This document shows positions 1 through 12,822 of a DNA stretch of 64,000 nt, in pieces (the stretch's first letter is position 1; each line of letters opens with the position of its first letter). A program made the translations under genes and the position numbers. Source of the stretch: Neodiprion pinetum (lineage: Eukaryota; Arthropoda; Insecta; Hymenoptera; Diprionidae); NCBI RefSeq assembly GCF_021155775.2, contig NC_060233.1:4630501-4694500 (forward strand), written 5' to 3'. The notes under the pieces were generated by a model. The model saw only the letters and a list, made by a program, of their open reading frames with translations. It was not told the origin of the DNA and did not search any database.

Positions 1-3000
1 TGTCATCGGGGTAATAACGATAGTAATCTGTCTACGAGCTGCCCGGACCAGCATATTAAACTCAAATGGATTTATCGCCCCGCTCATCTGAGCTCGACCG
101 TGAATTCCATCCACCGCATAGTTGTCGACCCTTCATCCTCTGCGGTACGTTCTACAACGAGGCACGGCTCACGACGACTCGCGTATCGACGGATCGCCTC
201 GAGGTTCGATCGCTACAAAAGGCACTCGTCCGAAAGCATCGGGGTGACAGTTAATTCGTCACGTTGCGGGACGGTCGGCGGTCCTAACGGAAGGGCAAAA
301 GTCCAGGGGATAGTGGGGTCCGTTTTTGAACGAGCGTGGGCGTTCGGGACCATTTGCTAGACTCCACGCTCGGTGGAGCGGCTGGTGTCGGATGTCCTCC
401 GGAGGCTTCGTCGGGATCCTCTTGGGTGTGTGGAGGCGGTGTGCGATCGGCTCGACTTCTCGATGCACCGAGGCTAAGGAGAGACGGAGCACTCAGGGCC
501 CGGCTGTCTGCCTCTACCAGCGGTAGCTCATGGTAGCCGACGAGTGGTAGCCCAAGGCTACTAGAAGATTGCCGCCAGACAGATGGGTGAGGTGAAGAAC
601 TCCTGGCTGCCCGACTGGCTTAGCGTCTCCGGCTCTCTCTGGCTCTCCTCGTCTCTTCTTCTCCCGATGCGGAGGTGCCGATGCTGCCGGTGGAAGAGGA
701 GATGAGATGAGATGAGAGGAGAGGCAAGGAGAGAAGGGTTACGCGCACTTCACTCGAGTCTCGTCCGGTGCCGAAGGCTCCGCTCGCCTCGCCACCCCCC
801 CGCAGCGTCCGAGTTGGCAGCCGAGTTGGGCTGCCTTGCCTTGCCCTGCGGGGCCCAACCCAGGCCCACTTACCAGCACGCGAGTCTCCGCGGCCCGAAA
901 CGAAGGCATTAACCATGGATTTATTCGGAGGGCCCGAAATTGCCCGATTACGGTATTACACCCGGACCAAGTTGTAAAACCGATGTTCTGGGCCCGCGCG
1001 CATCGAATATACACACTCGTTCCGAGTCCATGGGTGGCAATTTGTGGTAATATTGCGAATGGCAAGGTAGCCATCCTCCTCTCGAACCCGAAGCCGTCTC
1101 CGAGTAGGTATACCTACGTATATACGTACAATGTAATAGGCGCGTATATAAACGCGTTGCACAGATTCGCCAAAGTTATTCACAAAAAACACTCCATCCT
1201 CCAAGAAAAACAACACAAAACTCACCCCTTGATTCTCCGCTGCCTCGACCTTCGCCGCCTCAAAAACTTTACTGTACCTGCGCTGTACCGTAGGTGCGTG
1301 GAACAAACGGTGCTGATTCTACTCGCCGGTGGAGCGTCGGCTCTGTCTGCATATATCACTGTTCACCTTCCTGACTTAAATGGCTCTGCGGCAAACGTAT
1401 GCGTCGACAAATCTGCTACTTACTACCTAAAGATGAATTACGTACTCAGGCTACTTTGCTCGTAAATTACTCCCGTGACTAGGGAGTTTAGACTCACGTC
1501 CGCGCAAGCTCTGCGTCGGGTACATTGTGCCAAGCTGGATTTCAATCATAACGGAATATCCTGGAGGTCTTGATTTCGGACGTGCAAAAACGTACCAAGA
1601 GATATCCCATTTCTTTTAAGCATGATAATTCATCTTCGTTCTTTGTTCGTGCAATGCTGCGCGAGTGAGGTCCAGGGGTGTTGTTCACTCTCGACGCATC
1701 GATTAACCATCCTTCGCGTCGAAAGAAAATATCGATTATCTACCCTCACCCGTTGGGTAAATATTTTTACAGAGTAAATCAGTTAATTAGAAGTAAAAAG
1801 CTAGAGAGCAGGGGAAAAAAGACGAGCTTCTGAGATTAATTGATTCTGTGCTACCTCTCATCGTGCAAGCCTCGTCTTCGTATAATAATGGGCATCATTA
1901 GTCGGTTAGTCCAGAGTATTACGAAGGGCTACCACGTTGCGCCTCGAGCACGACCTTAGAGGAACTGACGCTGGGTGACAGGTAGGTGGAACTGAGTTTT
2001 CCGATTCTAGCATTCATTTTCATGATCGACGAAAATGTCGCGTATCGTTTTCCAGTCTTGGGATCGACGTTTCGTCGGTTTTCTTGCCTTTCCAACGCTT
2101 CGGTTAATCTCTTTCTACTTTTTGAACCAAGAGGAGAACAAAAGCACGGGAGCCTGATATTACCTTGCGAAACTTATGTAAAATCGGTGCGAACAAGTTG
2201 TAGGTCGCCTGCCGGAGTCAAACGGGAACTCTCTGGACAAATACGAGGCATGGGTTAAAACAGGAGCTGACTTTTTGTGCAGGAACAATTAATCTTAGCG
2301 GTCATAACAGGGACTGTTATCGATTACTCCTTGACTGGTAGCTCGGGGTGTCTGTCGCGATCCTTGCTACCGATATGCGTGCCCACCTTCGATTTGTCTC
2401 TCCCTCTCTTTCTCTCTTTCTTGTTCTCTCGGAGCTTTGGAGAGCCTTATCCCGACGGAGAAACGAGGGTCGCCCGCTGCAAGGAGTTGAGAAACTTTTC
2501 TCCCTCGCGTCCTTGGGGGGCCCGAACGAATCGCTGGTACCGGGTCCGAAATCAATCGATAAGACTCGTGCTCGAAGGAATAAATCATTCTTACTTTCGT
2601 CGAGGCAACTGTTACAAGTTGATCTCTGGTACCAGAGTCCATTTGTACCTTGGTCAAAGAGGAAGAAGAATGACAAAACGAAGCTGAAGAACGATGCCCG
2701 GTTTCGAATCGGTTGATTTCTTTTTTAAATTTTCAACGCTTTTCAAATCACTTTTTCATTCCTCATTGAACGGTGGGCGTGTTGTAGCTCCATGCCTGCA
2801 GGTATGCGGTGGTGCGCGGTAGTTCGAACAAGTATCCATACACGTGTCTCGGATGCTTTTGTCACTGTCAATATTCGAAGAAGCAAAGATTAGCTATCAG
2901 TGACTGATGGTTCTTGTTCGCCGCCCGGATCTACGGCAGCAGCTCTTCTGAATATACGGCATCATGAATGCTACGGTGATTGGGAACCGTCTACCGTATT

Positions 3001-6000
3001 GTTTTCAGATTATAGAACTAAGATAGAGGGAGCGAGATAGGGCGTACGGAATGAAGGATGCCTCCTCCTCGCTCAGCCCTCGGGAACTGACTGGTAGCCA
3101 GCCGTCACACATCCCTCTCTCATCTGCATCAACGCGCGCTAACACACACACGGATATTCTCACCCGCCAGCTACCTCGCTATCTGATCTTCACAAGCGGC
3201 CATCTGTTTCGCAGCTTCCGTGCTTAGTACCAATTGAGTTCATCGCTGGCGTTGAAATTAATCGCCGCTGCGAAACTCGATGAGTACACTTATACATTCT
3301 GGGGAATATGCAAAGTCTCCAAGAGGTGAAGCTTTTTTTGCCACTGTCGTTCTTTTTCACAATTTTCTTTTCAATGTTTCGACACCGCAGCGTTGTTCAT
3401 CGGTTCCCGAAAACCGATGCAAATTCGACAAGAAGCTTTCGGAAATTTCTTGGATCAATCCATGTACTTCGATAACCCCCAAATTCCACGTTTAAATCGT
3501 CAGTTACTAACGCGCGTGATGCTTGTCAAATTTGGCAGATCGTATCTCACAGTTTACGAGCCTATTACCGATCGGTTATTATAAAATCAACAGAGTTTAG
3601 AACGCCTAGCGTTCTTAATGGGTGGGTATAACATAATGTATGTACCTACCTATGTAGGTAAGGATATTTAATCTCGTTATCGCCGGATCGGTTGGAAGAA
3701 AAAAAAAAAAAAAAACTTATCGTTCGTCGCGGGTGTTCCCGGGCGTATATCGAATCCAAAATATATCTACATATACATATACGTGTATGTATAATATACC
3801 GTCTCGGCCGATGTGAACCGGGCCCATACCGCGTCGGGGAATCCACGATGCCGATCGTCGAAGATCGTCGCGATCGTGCCGATGATGGCGATGATGGCTC
3901 CCGCGGCGGGAGGATCTTGGCCCTGAGGCTGTCCGGTGGGTCCAGCGACTGACGAAATCGCTCAGTCACTGTAAATACCAGTTGCCTGCCTCAGCGGGCA
4001 CTATCTGATTCAAAATACGCGGGGGACACACCACGATATTAATGATCCCTTAACATTTACTCAAACTAGTCCGAGGCGTATCTCGTCTATCGGATGTATT
4101 GTATAATATATACATATCGACATGCATATACGTGTGTACGATACGTATGTATACCTACTTCCACTCGATCCTACGGTAGTACAACAGACGTCCAAGAGTA
4201 AATTCGATGCTTGTTCAAGATTGAAATCGATCGCGACAACATCGTTCCAATCGCACCCCGAAGTATTGTTTCAGTGGTTCGTAATTCGGATTGCCAAATC
4301 CTGCCGAATATTTGCCGGCTACCAGCATGACGCAATAAGATCATGACGATACATCAATTCTACTAACTCTTTGCCGAAAATTTATGTTGCTCAGTCTCCG
4401 AATGACGTTGATCATTCGTTTCTCGAGTCAGATTCCGATGTTTTTAAATTCAAGATTTATACCAGACCAAAACGTTATAACCTCAGCAATGAAGGTATTT
4501 TATGCTGAACCCGAACCCTTTTGATCACTACATTTCAATATCCGATGTGAACTTCGTCAGGAAAATGATTCTCAAGGCAAGTGTACTCGAGGTATTTTTA
4601 TCCCAGGGGACAATTTACCGTAGTATTAACGACGACACGTCAAGACATGGACGTGCTAGAAGGCGCAGAAAGACTCGGAGGGATTCGCGAGGTACGGCGT
4701 GTAATTCGCTAGTACCTAACAGTAAACATTACCCTATTGTTACGATGAGCTTGAGGCGTTGTTCGAAGGTACTTAAGTTCGTTCCTCGCTCATTCCTGGT
4801 TCGTTGGAGGTTGGGTGTAGAATGCATTTCTTTGGCGACGGGATGGTCGGTCGGAAATCGTGAGCTCAAACGCTTCTGGCATCGATTCAAACCTCCTTAG
4901 TAGCTTCGACTGCATCCCGCCTGAGGTCAGCTGCATCCCATTGTGCTTCTGCTGCTGATAGCGCCGGATCGAAGCGGTGCTCGACGATGAAGAACCAATG
5001 TCGTGTCCTTATGGTAAAATGGAATTACCGCCACTTATGCGGCTCGCAATCGCTCACCTTTCAACAGACGTATTTCCGTGTAGGTGACACGAATATACAC
5101 ACACTCCAATGGTACCACTGGTAGCGAACGAGGCTCGCTTCTTTATTGCTGACTTGATCGTTTCTACGCACGCGTTGGTATACCTACGTGTTACGTGCGT
5201 AAATGTACCGAGCAGAGTATGCGAGTGCGGACAATCGTTCCTCGCTTACGAAGTAAAGAATTTACCTACTTTGTGTAATTGTCTAGGAAAATGAAGTCTA
5301 GGAAACCCGAGAGCTCCGGTCTCGACCGTTCAAAGGATCGGTGAGCCACGGAGGCTGTTATACTGTAACGAAAATTCGTAATTAGAAAATTCGTTCCAGA
5401 GACCGGATTCATTTCCTCAAACAATTGTAACTCCTTAGAAGATACACGCACATTAAGAATTTTGGTGAAAGGTACGACGAGCGCATGCTCATCGATTTTT
5501 CTTTTTTATCCTTTATCGGGGAGTTAATTGAATCCTGGCATCGCGTGGCTCATCGCGAGTACAGTTCGGTAAATTGAGCCCCGTGTGATTACTGCAGAGT
5601 CGAAGAACAAAACTGGACCGTTATATCCGATGCTCGAGGATTGGACATGCTTGTGTCAAGCCGAGTGACGGCCATCGACCGAATTCTGATGCTCGAACGG
5701 TGAAGCAAGTGCGAAAAGGCCCTTCGAGAATGGCCAACCTCTAAGAATGCTCGACATTCGATAGCGAGAAGTCAGTGCCCAGAAGCCAGCACTATCGTTC
5801 GTCGACTATCACACCGTTGACAGTGACGACAATGCGAGCAGCAACAACAGATCAAAAGCACGGACCTGATCCCACAAGTCGATCGAACCTTCGCCAAGAC
5901 AGACCAGCTCTGCTCCAGATCACTCAGAGATTTGTGATCGGTACATTAATCACGTAACGCGTATCATTATTAAGACGTCGAACCGACGATAATCATTTCG

Positions 6001-9000
6001 GTCGACAGCGACCACCGTGTCGTTGCTCGAATATTTGAGCTATCGTGAGAAACCGCAATACCACAGCAAGGAAAATTCGGTCCCTGACAAGAGAAACCGT
6101 GTTTTCTTTCCGCTTGCAGCGTATTACTGAAGGTGCATAACGCGGAGGATGAATACGCGGACTCTCGAGTCGGTCTCGAACCGGGCTCGCAATGGGTTAG
6201 TTAATAACGTCAACAGCTGGACAATTGCCAGGCTGCAGCGGTGAGAGCAGCGTGAGCAGCAGCAACTACAAGGAATATAGAAACTTGGATTACCGCCTCG
6301 TAACGGCGACGATAATTGGAAAGAACCAGGATACTATGGCTCGGTCAGGTCGGCATCGGCATTTGCTGCCGGATGGCCAGCCGCGCTTTTCATACTCCAA
6401 CGCCGCACGTGTAACGCTTACGCTTCCCAGCCACAGACGCTTCTAGAAAATACATACGTGTCGTGCAAATTTGCAGACTAATTTATGGCCTCTTTCCTTC
6501 GGTTCTGTCTGCGCGGGCAGGTGTTGCAGCGTTGGACGCAGGTACCCGCTGCGAAAGGAGGACACCCGATGATACCGCAAATCCATGTCACTGTCATTCG
6601 ACTTTCCCGAGATACCTCAATCATCGTTCCTCCCTATCGAAGCCTGGAGTGCGTTAGCATCCTTTTTCACACCCCGATGAAGCCTCGGTCAGCCATCGGC
6701 ACTGATCGGTTCATGGTCATCATCGGCGAAGTAACACTCAATGCTTTAGGACAGGAACCTTATTCGACAACGAATTGCAAAGCATTGCCACCTGAGTCGA
6801 GCTGGGTAATGAAGTAGCCAAAAGTTAATAAAACTTTTGACTTTTCCTCCACGTGTGTTGGCAGCACACATTGTTTTTTATCATCACAATCGACGCTACC
6901 ACTCTTAATACTCAATTTCTTTGAGAAAACATTTACTTTTCTTGTTGTGGCGACGGAATGTCATGTAAGTTCTCAAATAAGAAAGTGGAAGGGGAACCTT
7001 GTGTCACCCCGATGGTCACGATCGCGAACAAAGTCACGTGGGAAGGGTTTTCCACTGCGAAGGTTCACCGACAAGTCGAATTTCACGATCTGGGCTTCGG
7101 CGCATGGATTACGGAGCCAAGTAGAGGCGCGGAGCGTCGAGTCGGTTGCAATTAGGAGATTAGCGGCTGGCCGAGGGGACTAATGGACGAGTGCTTGGAT
7201 ATCTTCGACCCCGTGGAACTCCGCAATTACGCATCGCGGCCACGTAATGGCGGTTCGAAGCGTCGCGCGCCACGCACACGTTTCGCCTGACGGTGTAGTT
7301 GACCGACGTGTGTGGGATGAACCGACGCGTTCCATCACTCAGTAACGAGCTGGTACCCGGCAACCCAACCGAACCCATCCCAACGGCAACGCGTATACAC
7401 ATTATTTCTCATTCTTTCTTTTCACGCTCGAGAAATAATTAAACCCATTGCTTTTTAATAGCCGCGTTGGGCCTACGGGAGTTTCGTTTCGTAGAATCTG
7501 ACGTAGGTACTGTACCTTAACCAAGTACTCCTCAGGGTGCATCATCTTCTACTTCTCTTCAGCCTCTTTTACGCCGTTTAAATATATTTTCAAATTCATG
7601 GACAGAATAAGCTCATTTCACGGGTTATGAAAGGCAAAAAGAAACGTCAAAGTAAATCCGGCTTACGGTTTGAAGCCACTGCTGGTACTTAAACCCCTTT
7701 TAATTATCAGTAAAACGCCAGAGTGAAGCATTACACGTGCACCTATACTTTCCACGGCGGAACTCGTTTTGGGGTTAAAAGAGTAGGAACAACCCGGGGC
7801 AACTAATTGACGGTGAACGGGTGTCCAAAATGAGGCACCGTGTGCGAGCCGAGTTTAAAAGACAGGTATACCTGTATCAGATGTTCTCGTAAGGATACGT
7901 CTGGTTACACGCGGCATTATATACCTACGTATATACGTGTGTCGACATATTCGTAATTGATACCGCGTTCGTTTCAATCTAGATATACGCGTGATAAGAC
8001 GAGCGCTCGGAATAAATGACTTCTGATAGAAAGAGATCAAAACGAAAGTCGCTTTACCTGACGTATTATTTCGGTTTCAAATATCATTATTCCACAGCGG
8101 AGACCCGGCTTAATCGCCTCACACACGCCATTCGCGCGATTACATTATTATACATCATGGCATATGCTGTACAACGTAACACCGCGGGTCTCAATTGTCC
8201 CACTTGTTAATAAAATCTCGCATAAATTTTGTGCAACGCTATAATAACGGTATGAATGGAATGTTTACTTTTTATCTTTTTCGTCCAACGTTGCTAAATT
8301 CAATTTGACCGAATCTGATTGAATTTAACGATGAATAAAGACCCGTACAACTTTATTTGACAGGACTACGTCACGCCGAGTAACAGCGAGTCGGTGTATG
8401 TATAATATCAAGTTTCTCTTCTCTTTTATTTTTTCTTCATCTCTTATCGTCGCAATTGCTCACGCCTCCGTACGAAACAAGATTCGAATCTGTATTCGCG
8501 TCATTTGTCAAAACTATAATAATACGATCAATCACAACTCTCGATCTCTCTAATGCCTCGGATATGGCCAGCTATGGAATAATCAAACAACCCTGGGGAT
8601 AGGAATCTGAAATTTGTTCGCAGGGAAAAACGGCCGTTCTCCAATTCCTGGCAAGAATATAATCGTGCCCTCGATACGGGGGTGAAAAAACGTTGAACTC
8701 GAGGCATGGGAGGAGGAAACTTTCAAGTAGCGAGAACCTTGTGACAAAGAGAATCGCGCGGAGTTTCTCGGTTCGGCCTTCCGTTGGAGCACTAGAAACG
8801 CGTGAGGCAATTCGGGGGCAGAGGGCCCGCGGTCGTCTATCCTGAGGGAGGAACGCAGTGAAGTTCGCCGCGTCTGGCTAAGCCCGAATCCATAAATAGC
8901 GAGCAATTTTCACCGCGATTCGTGGTCAACTTTGACCCAGACCCGCGACAGTGACGAATGGCATCCCGTTTCCAAGTTCTATTTCCTCTTGCACGCGTGT

Positions 9001-10088
9001 ATCTTACGGCTATCTAAAGAATCGCGCGCTATTCTCTCCACTCTGCAGGCCGCCGTCGAGGGGCGGACGTCGCGAAAAACGGCGTGAGTCAGGCGCCGAG
9101 ACGCCCGGCGATCAAGAAGAAGGCGTCGGCGTAGGCGCTCCGTGTCACTTGGCGTGCCTTTGGCCCCAATCTTCTTCGTCGATCCTTTCGTCCTCGGTCG
9201 TTATATTTCTCTTTGCCGCTTTCTTCTTTCGGCCGATATTTATGCGCGCCTCGGATCAGAGGAATTATAGACCAAGAAACACAGAGAATAACACGTAGCC
9301 TGGGTTAATTTATTGCTGGAGAATATATCGCAACGAGTAAGACATACATCTGTTAGCGATATGCTTTATTCGGTCTGTTTCGCGTTTCCTCGACAAATGT
9401 TTGGTCGAAATTGTAACCCAGTTGTTGTTAATACGTGAAAATGCTGGATGCAATAACAGCGAAAACTATGCGGGGGCTCAATTTCTCGTCTCAACCTGTC
9501 TAATTAGAGTGTATTCCTTAAAAGGATCGATGCACGCATCGGGACGGAGGTTTGATCCGAAACGGAACGCCCGCAGCGACGTATCGTCGGGGATTTTATA
9601 GACGCAGCAGGACGCCGTGCAAAATCGAATATAAGGGCCGAGAAAATATAAAGGATGCAAAACGAAATCGATATTGCGAATAAATATGGAAATAGAATGA
9701 AGCACCGGTGAGTTCATATACATACCTAGAACGAAAAACGACTCAATAAAATCCCTCCGGCTACATGGCGTGACGCCACGCGATAAATAGATGGATTCCA
9801 CATAATGATTATTCTATACTTTTCGTTCATCTGCACATCTGTAACATTAAACGTACGCCTCACGCGAACTCACGCCTTGATTTCGGCGTTGAAAAAAATC
9901 TATACGGTAAGTCGATCTGAATAATTTCTTCGCACGCAGAGGATTGTCGAAAAATTATCCTTGATCCGTAATGGAAACTTGATATAGATCATTTTTGAAA
10001 TTGCAGCGAAGGTTTTAACAGGCCGTGGATCCAAAAGCTCGCGCTTTCAGCAGTTTTTGCGAAAACAGGTCGTTCTAGATTTGGCAAA
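1..10088. other. Gene-empty stretch
   Basis: No conserved protein was recognised on either strand. Open frames are at most about 210 codons, overlap each other on opposite strands and lack domain motifs. Notable items are a 17-base A-run (3699-3715), GAGAT-like repeats near 700-730, and copies of a TACCTACGTATA motif (for example 1108 and 7919). A weak exon candidate at 6120-6195 is described in the findings. Confidence 0.5.
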
Positions 10089-10096
10089 TATTCTAC

Positions 10097-10623
10097 GGGG
10101 CGGGTTTGAAATTCTTAATTTGAAAAGTTCTGAAAGTGCCAAGTTCCGAATTTTTTGGTGGCGAAGCTTAAAGTGAACTTTGACATCAAAGGTTCAAATG
10201 GTCTTAAACCCGACGCTCAAAGTTCCTAAACTGCAGAAATGAGGATATTTAAAAATCTGTAACATCGAAAATTCTGAGTTATCGAAAATTTGCAGTTCTG
10301 CGAATTTCTGGCTCAGTTCGATTTCATCACTTTGATCTTTCTTTGTTCTGGATTTTCGATATCCTTACGTTTGGAAACCTGATCATTATGATTTTCGGTT
10401 TTTTTGATTTTTCTGAACTTCACGATAGCGGAAGATTATTTTTCGGAATTTTGCTCCATCGTAACTTTACTTTTCCGAACTTTGGCCTATCGTAACTCGA
10501 ATTTTCGATATCCCGCATTTCCGAACTATCAGCCGTCGTTCGAAACTTGATTATGTCTTCAAAGTTAGATTTCTTTGCTTCGAGTCTCGCCACCAAATAA
10601 TTCTGGAACTTCAATCCCGCCCC
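10097..10623. mobile_element. Non-autonomous foldback DNA transposon with 8-bp target duplication
   Basis: The element is bounded by identical 8-bp copies of TATTCTAC at 10089-10096 and 10624-10631. Its ends are inverted: GGGGCGGGTTTGAA on the left and the complement of GGGGCGGGATTGAA on the right (13/14). A longer imperfect inverted arm follows. The segment from 10141 (AAGTTCCGAATT..TTTGGTGGCGA) matches the complement of 10605-10570, and AACTTTGA-containing stretches match further in. Eight-bp duplications are typical of hAT and P elements and occur in Merlin. The interior is AT-rich, full of TCGAAAATT-like words, and has no transposase, so it is non-autonomous. The superfamily is not settled. 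Confidence 0.85.
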
Positions 10624-11082
10624 TATTCTACAAGGGTGGAGGGCGGCTAACATGGCAGAAAAGTCCGATAAGCGTGCATAAAAGCTGGAAGACGGTTGAT
10701 CGCGCTACATCGGGAACCGCGGTTGGTGCAGCGGCTATTTCGAGCAGCACATGCAGAGAGCGTCGGGCGCTGAGCGTTTATAACGTAAGCCGACGGAGTC
10801 TCATTAGAATACTAAAAGCTATTCAGCGTAGCGGTTTCAAAGAGTTTTCAACGGGCGCGCGCTTACGTAGAAACGTAGAGACGGAGAGACGCGGAGTCCG
10901 CACATTAGGTGTCCTGCACCGGGCTTTGCTATTGTCCGGAGCGATGCAGCCGCAACCGCAGGACGGAAAGCTTAAGGCTGCAGCAAGAACTAAGCTACGG
11001 CGCCCCCGTGCCGCATTGATAGCATATAATACTCGATACTATTATAAGTTATTGTGCCATTGTCTGCCGGCGTTCTTCTTCT

Positions 11083-11127
11083 CCGCCGCTGCCGCTGCCG
11101 CTGCCGCTGCTGCTGCCGCTGCCGCTG
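11083..11127. repeat. GCCGCT/GCTGCC microsatellite
   Basis: This is a trinucleotide-type repeat of CCGCTG units with small variations. In one frame it reads as polyalanine within an open frame of about 200 codons, but nothing around it resembles a known protein. Confidence 0.85.
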
Positions 11128-11305
11128 TTGAGCGCTGCGGTTTTACGTTTTCTGGACTCTGCGGGCGCTGCAGCCCGGTTTTATAACCTTCGCCAACGGT
11201 ACACACCCCACATTATTTAACTCCGTGGGCTTAGACGTCGAACTTACCCACACACCGATCATGCGCACTCACCGTTGCACGCCGTTACTCAATTTATGCA
11301 CGACT

Positions 11306-11328
11306 CCCCCCCCCCCCCCCCCCCCCCC
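11306..11328. repeat. Uninterrupted run of 23 C
   Basis: A homopolymer of 23 cytosines is followed by CTTTACCACCCCC. Its length is likely polymorphic or an assembly estimate. Confidence 0.9.
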
Positions 11329-12791
11329 TTTACCACCCCCTCCAGCCTTCCGCACTTCTCTGCCTTTGCAGGCCAACGACGCGGAGAGACGCGCCTCTTA
11401 TTGTCTGACGCCGTGCCAGTCGAGACGAGGATTTTTTTTTTATTTAACATTCTCTTTTACAACACTTTTACATGCTACACTTGAGTATGCAAATAAACAC
11501 TTTTCAGATGTTTTTTCTGTGAATGTATATTCGATAAAAAAATGTTGTCCGATAGACCCAAATTCAATTTTTTACTGTATGGTGAAACTAATTTTTGTTC
11601 TCGCCGATCACAGGCAATTATTTAGTCACTGACGTTTGGTTGAAACATTTTATTCAATCAACTTGCCAGTGTCGTTTTTTTGCGGATTTCATAGAATAGG
11701 ATGAAACTGTAACAAAATTATTTATTCAAGTCAGTGATTGATTATTCAATGCCAATAAATCATTGACTTTATTTGGAAATGTTATTTGTTTGATTGAAAA
11801 ACAAAAAAAATCTATCAACCATATTGTTTTGCTGAAAATACTGTACTTTTTTTCCAAGAATGCAAGGATCTTTTTTTTCGCTGCAATTCACAGACCCTGC
11901 CAAGAAAATGCATAAACTGTTGACGTGAAATTTATAAACAAGATCGTAAATTGGCTCACCGCTGCAGGATGAGAGAAAAGTCGTTTACGTATTTAAAGTC
12001 GAACCGTAAAAATTTATGGGTTGAAAAAAATCGTCGCTTATTAATATATTTTCTCTCAAATTGCGAATAATTCTTGGTCGTGATTTCTGGCGCTGTTTTT
12101 CAGTCCCGCGCGCGTTTCAGGGAAACAGTTCTAAGCTCCTTCGCAGCGTTATGGGGGTTTACTTTTTCCACGAGTATGTATAACGACGCGGTGATCTTCT
12201 ATGCACACGGAGTGCCATCGGTGTGCCACTATTCCGTTTGCAGGCTACCGTATTAAGGTCTATTCACAGTTAAGCCTTGGCGCACTTTTTTTCTCTACCA
12301 CAGCCAATTTACATACACGTACAAGTTGTCCGGTGGGAGATAAGCTAACAACAAGTTAACGATACGGATAAACCGAGTGAGCGCAGGCAATTCCAGCGAG
12401 TTATTAGCGTGATTGCGGTTCCGCGAATTATCCTTTTTAACATTCTGACAATCACGTTAACGCCGCGCCCCGACGGGCTTACGCAGACCGCGGAAGTCGC
12501 TGTTTTCTCTAATCGGAAACAGGCTTCTCACATTCTGACAATGAGATCTCCTCTGTCTCCGGAGCTCCTGCCTCACATTATACGACGTGCGCAAGCCATA
12601 CACGCTGCGTGACCGCACATCTTATGCAGCAAGAGTTTCTAGACAACCGGTGAAGATCCTCACGTCAAACCGCAGCTCCGGCCACTCGCGCATCCTGGGA
12701 CATTACAATCCTGTATTATATTACCTGCGCTTCGTGCGAAGCGAAATTCTCCAGGACATAACGCAACCACCGGATTTCCCACCGTAGGCGA

Positions 12792-12822
<31 letters not shown>

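Noticed and set aside
10575..11186. 203-codon frame with a polyalanine run
   Set aside because: The alanines come from a GCCGCT repeat and the frame begins inside the foldback transposon.
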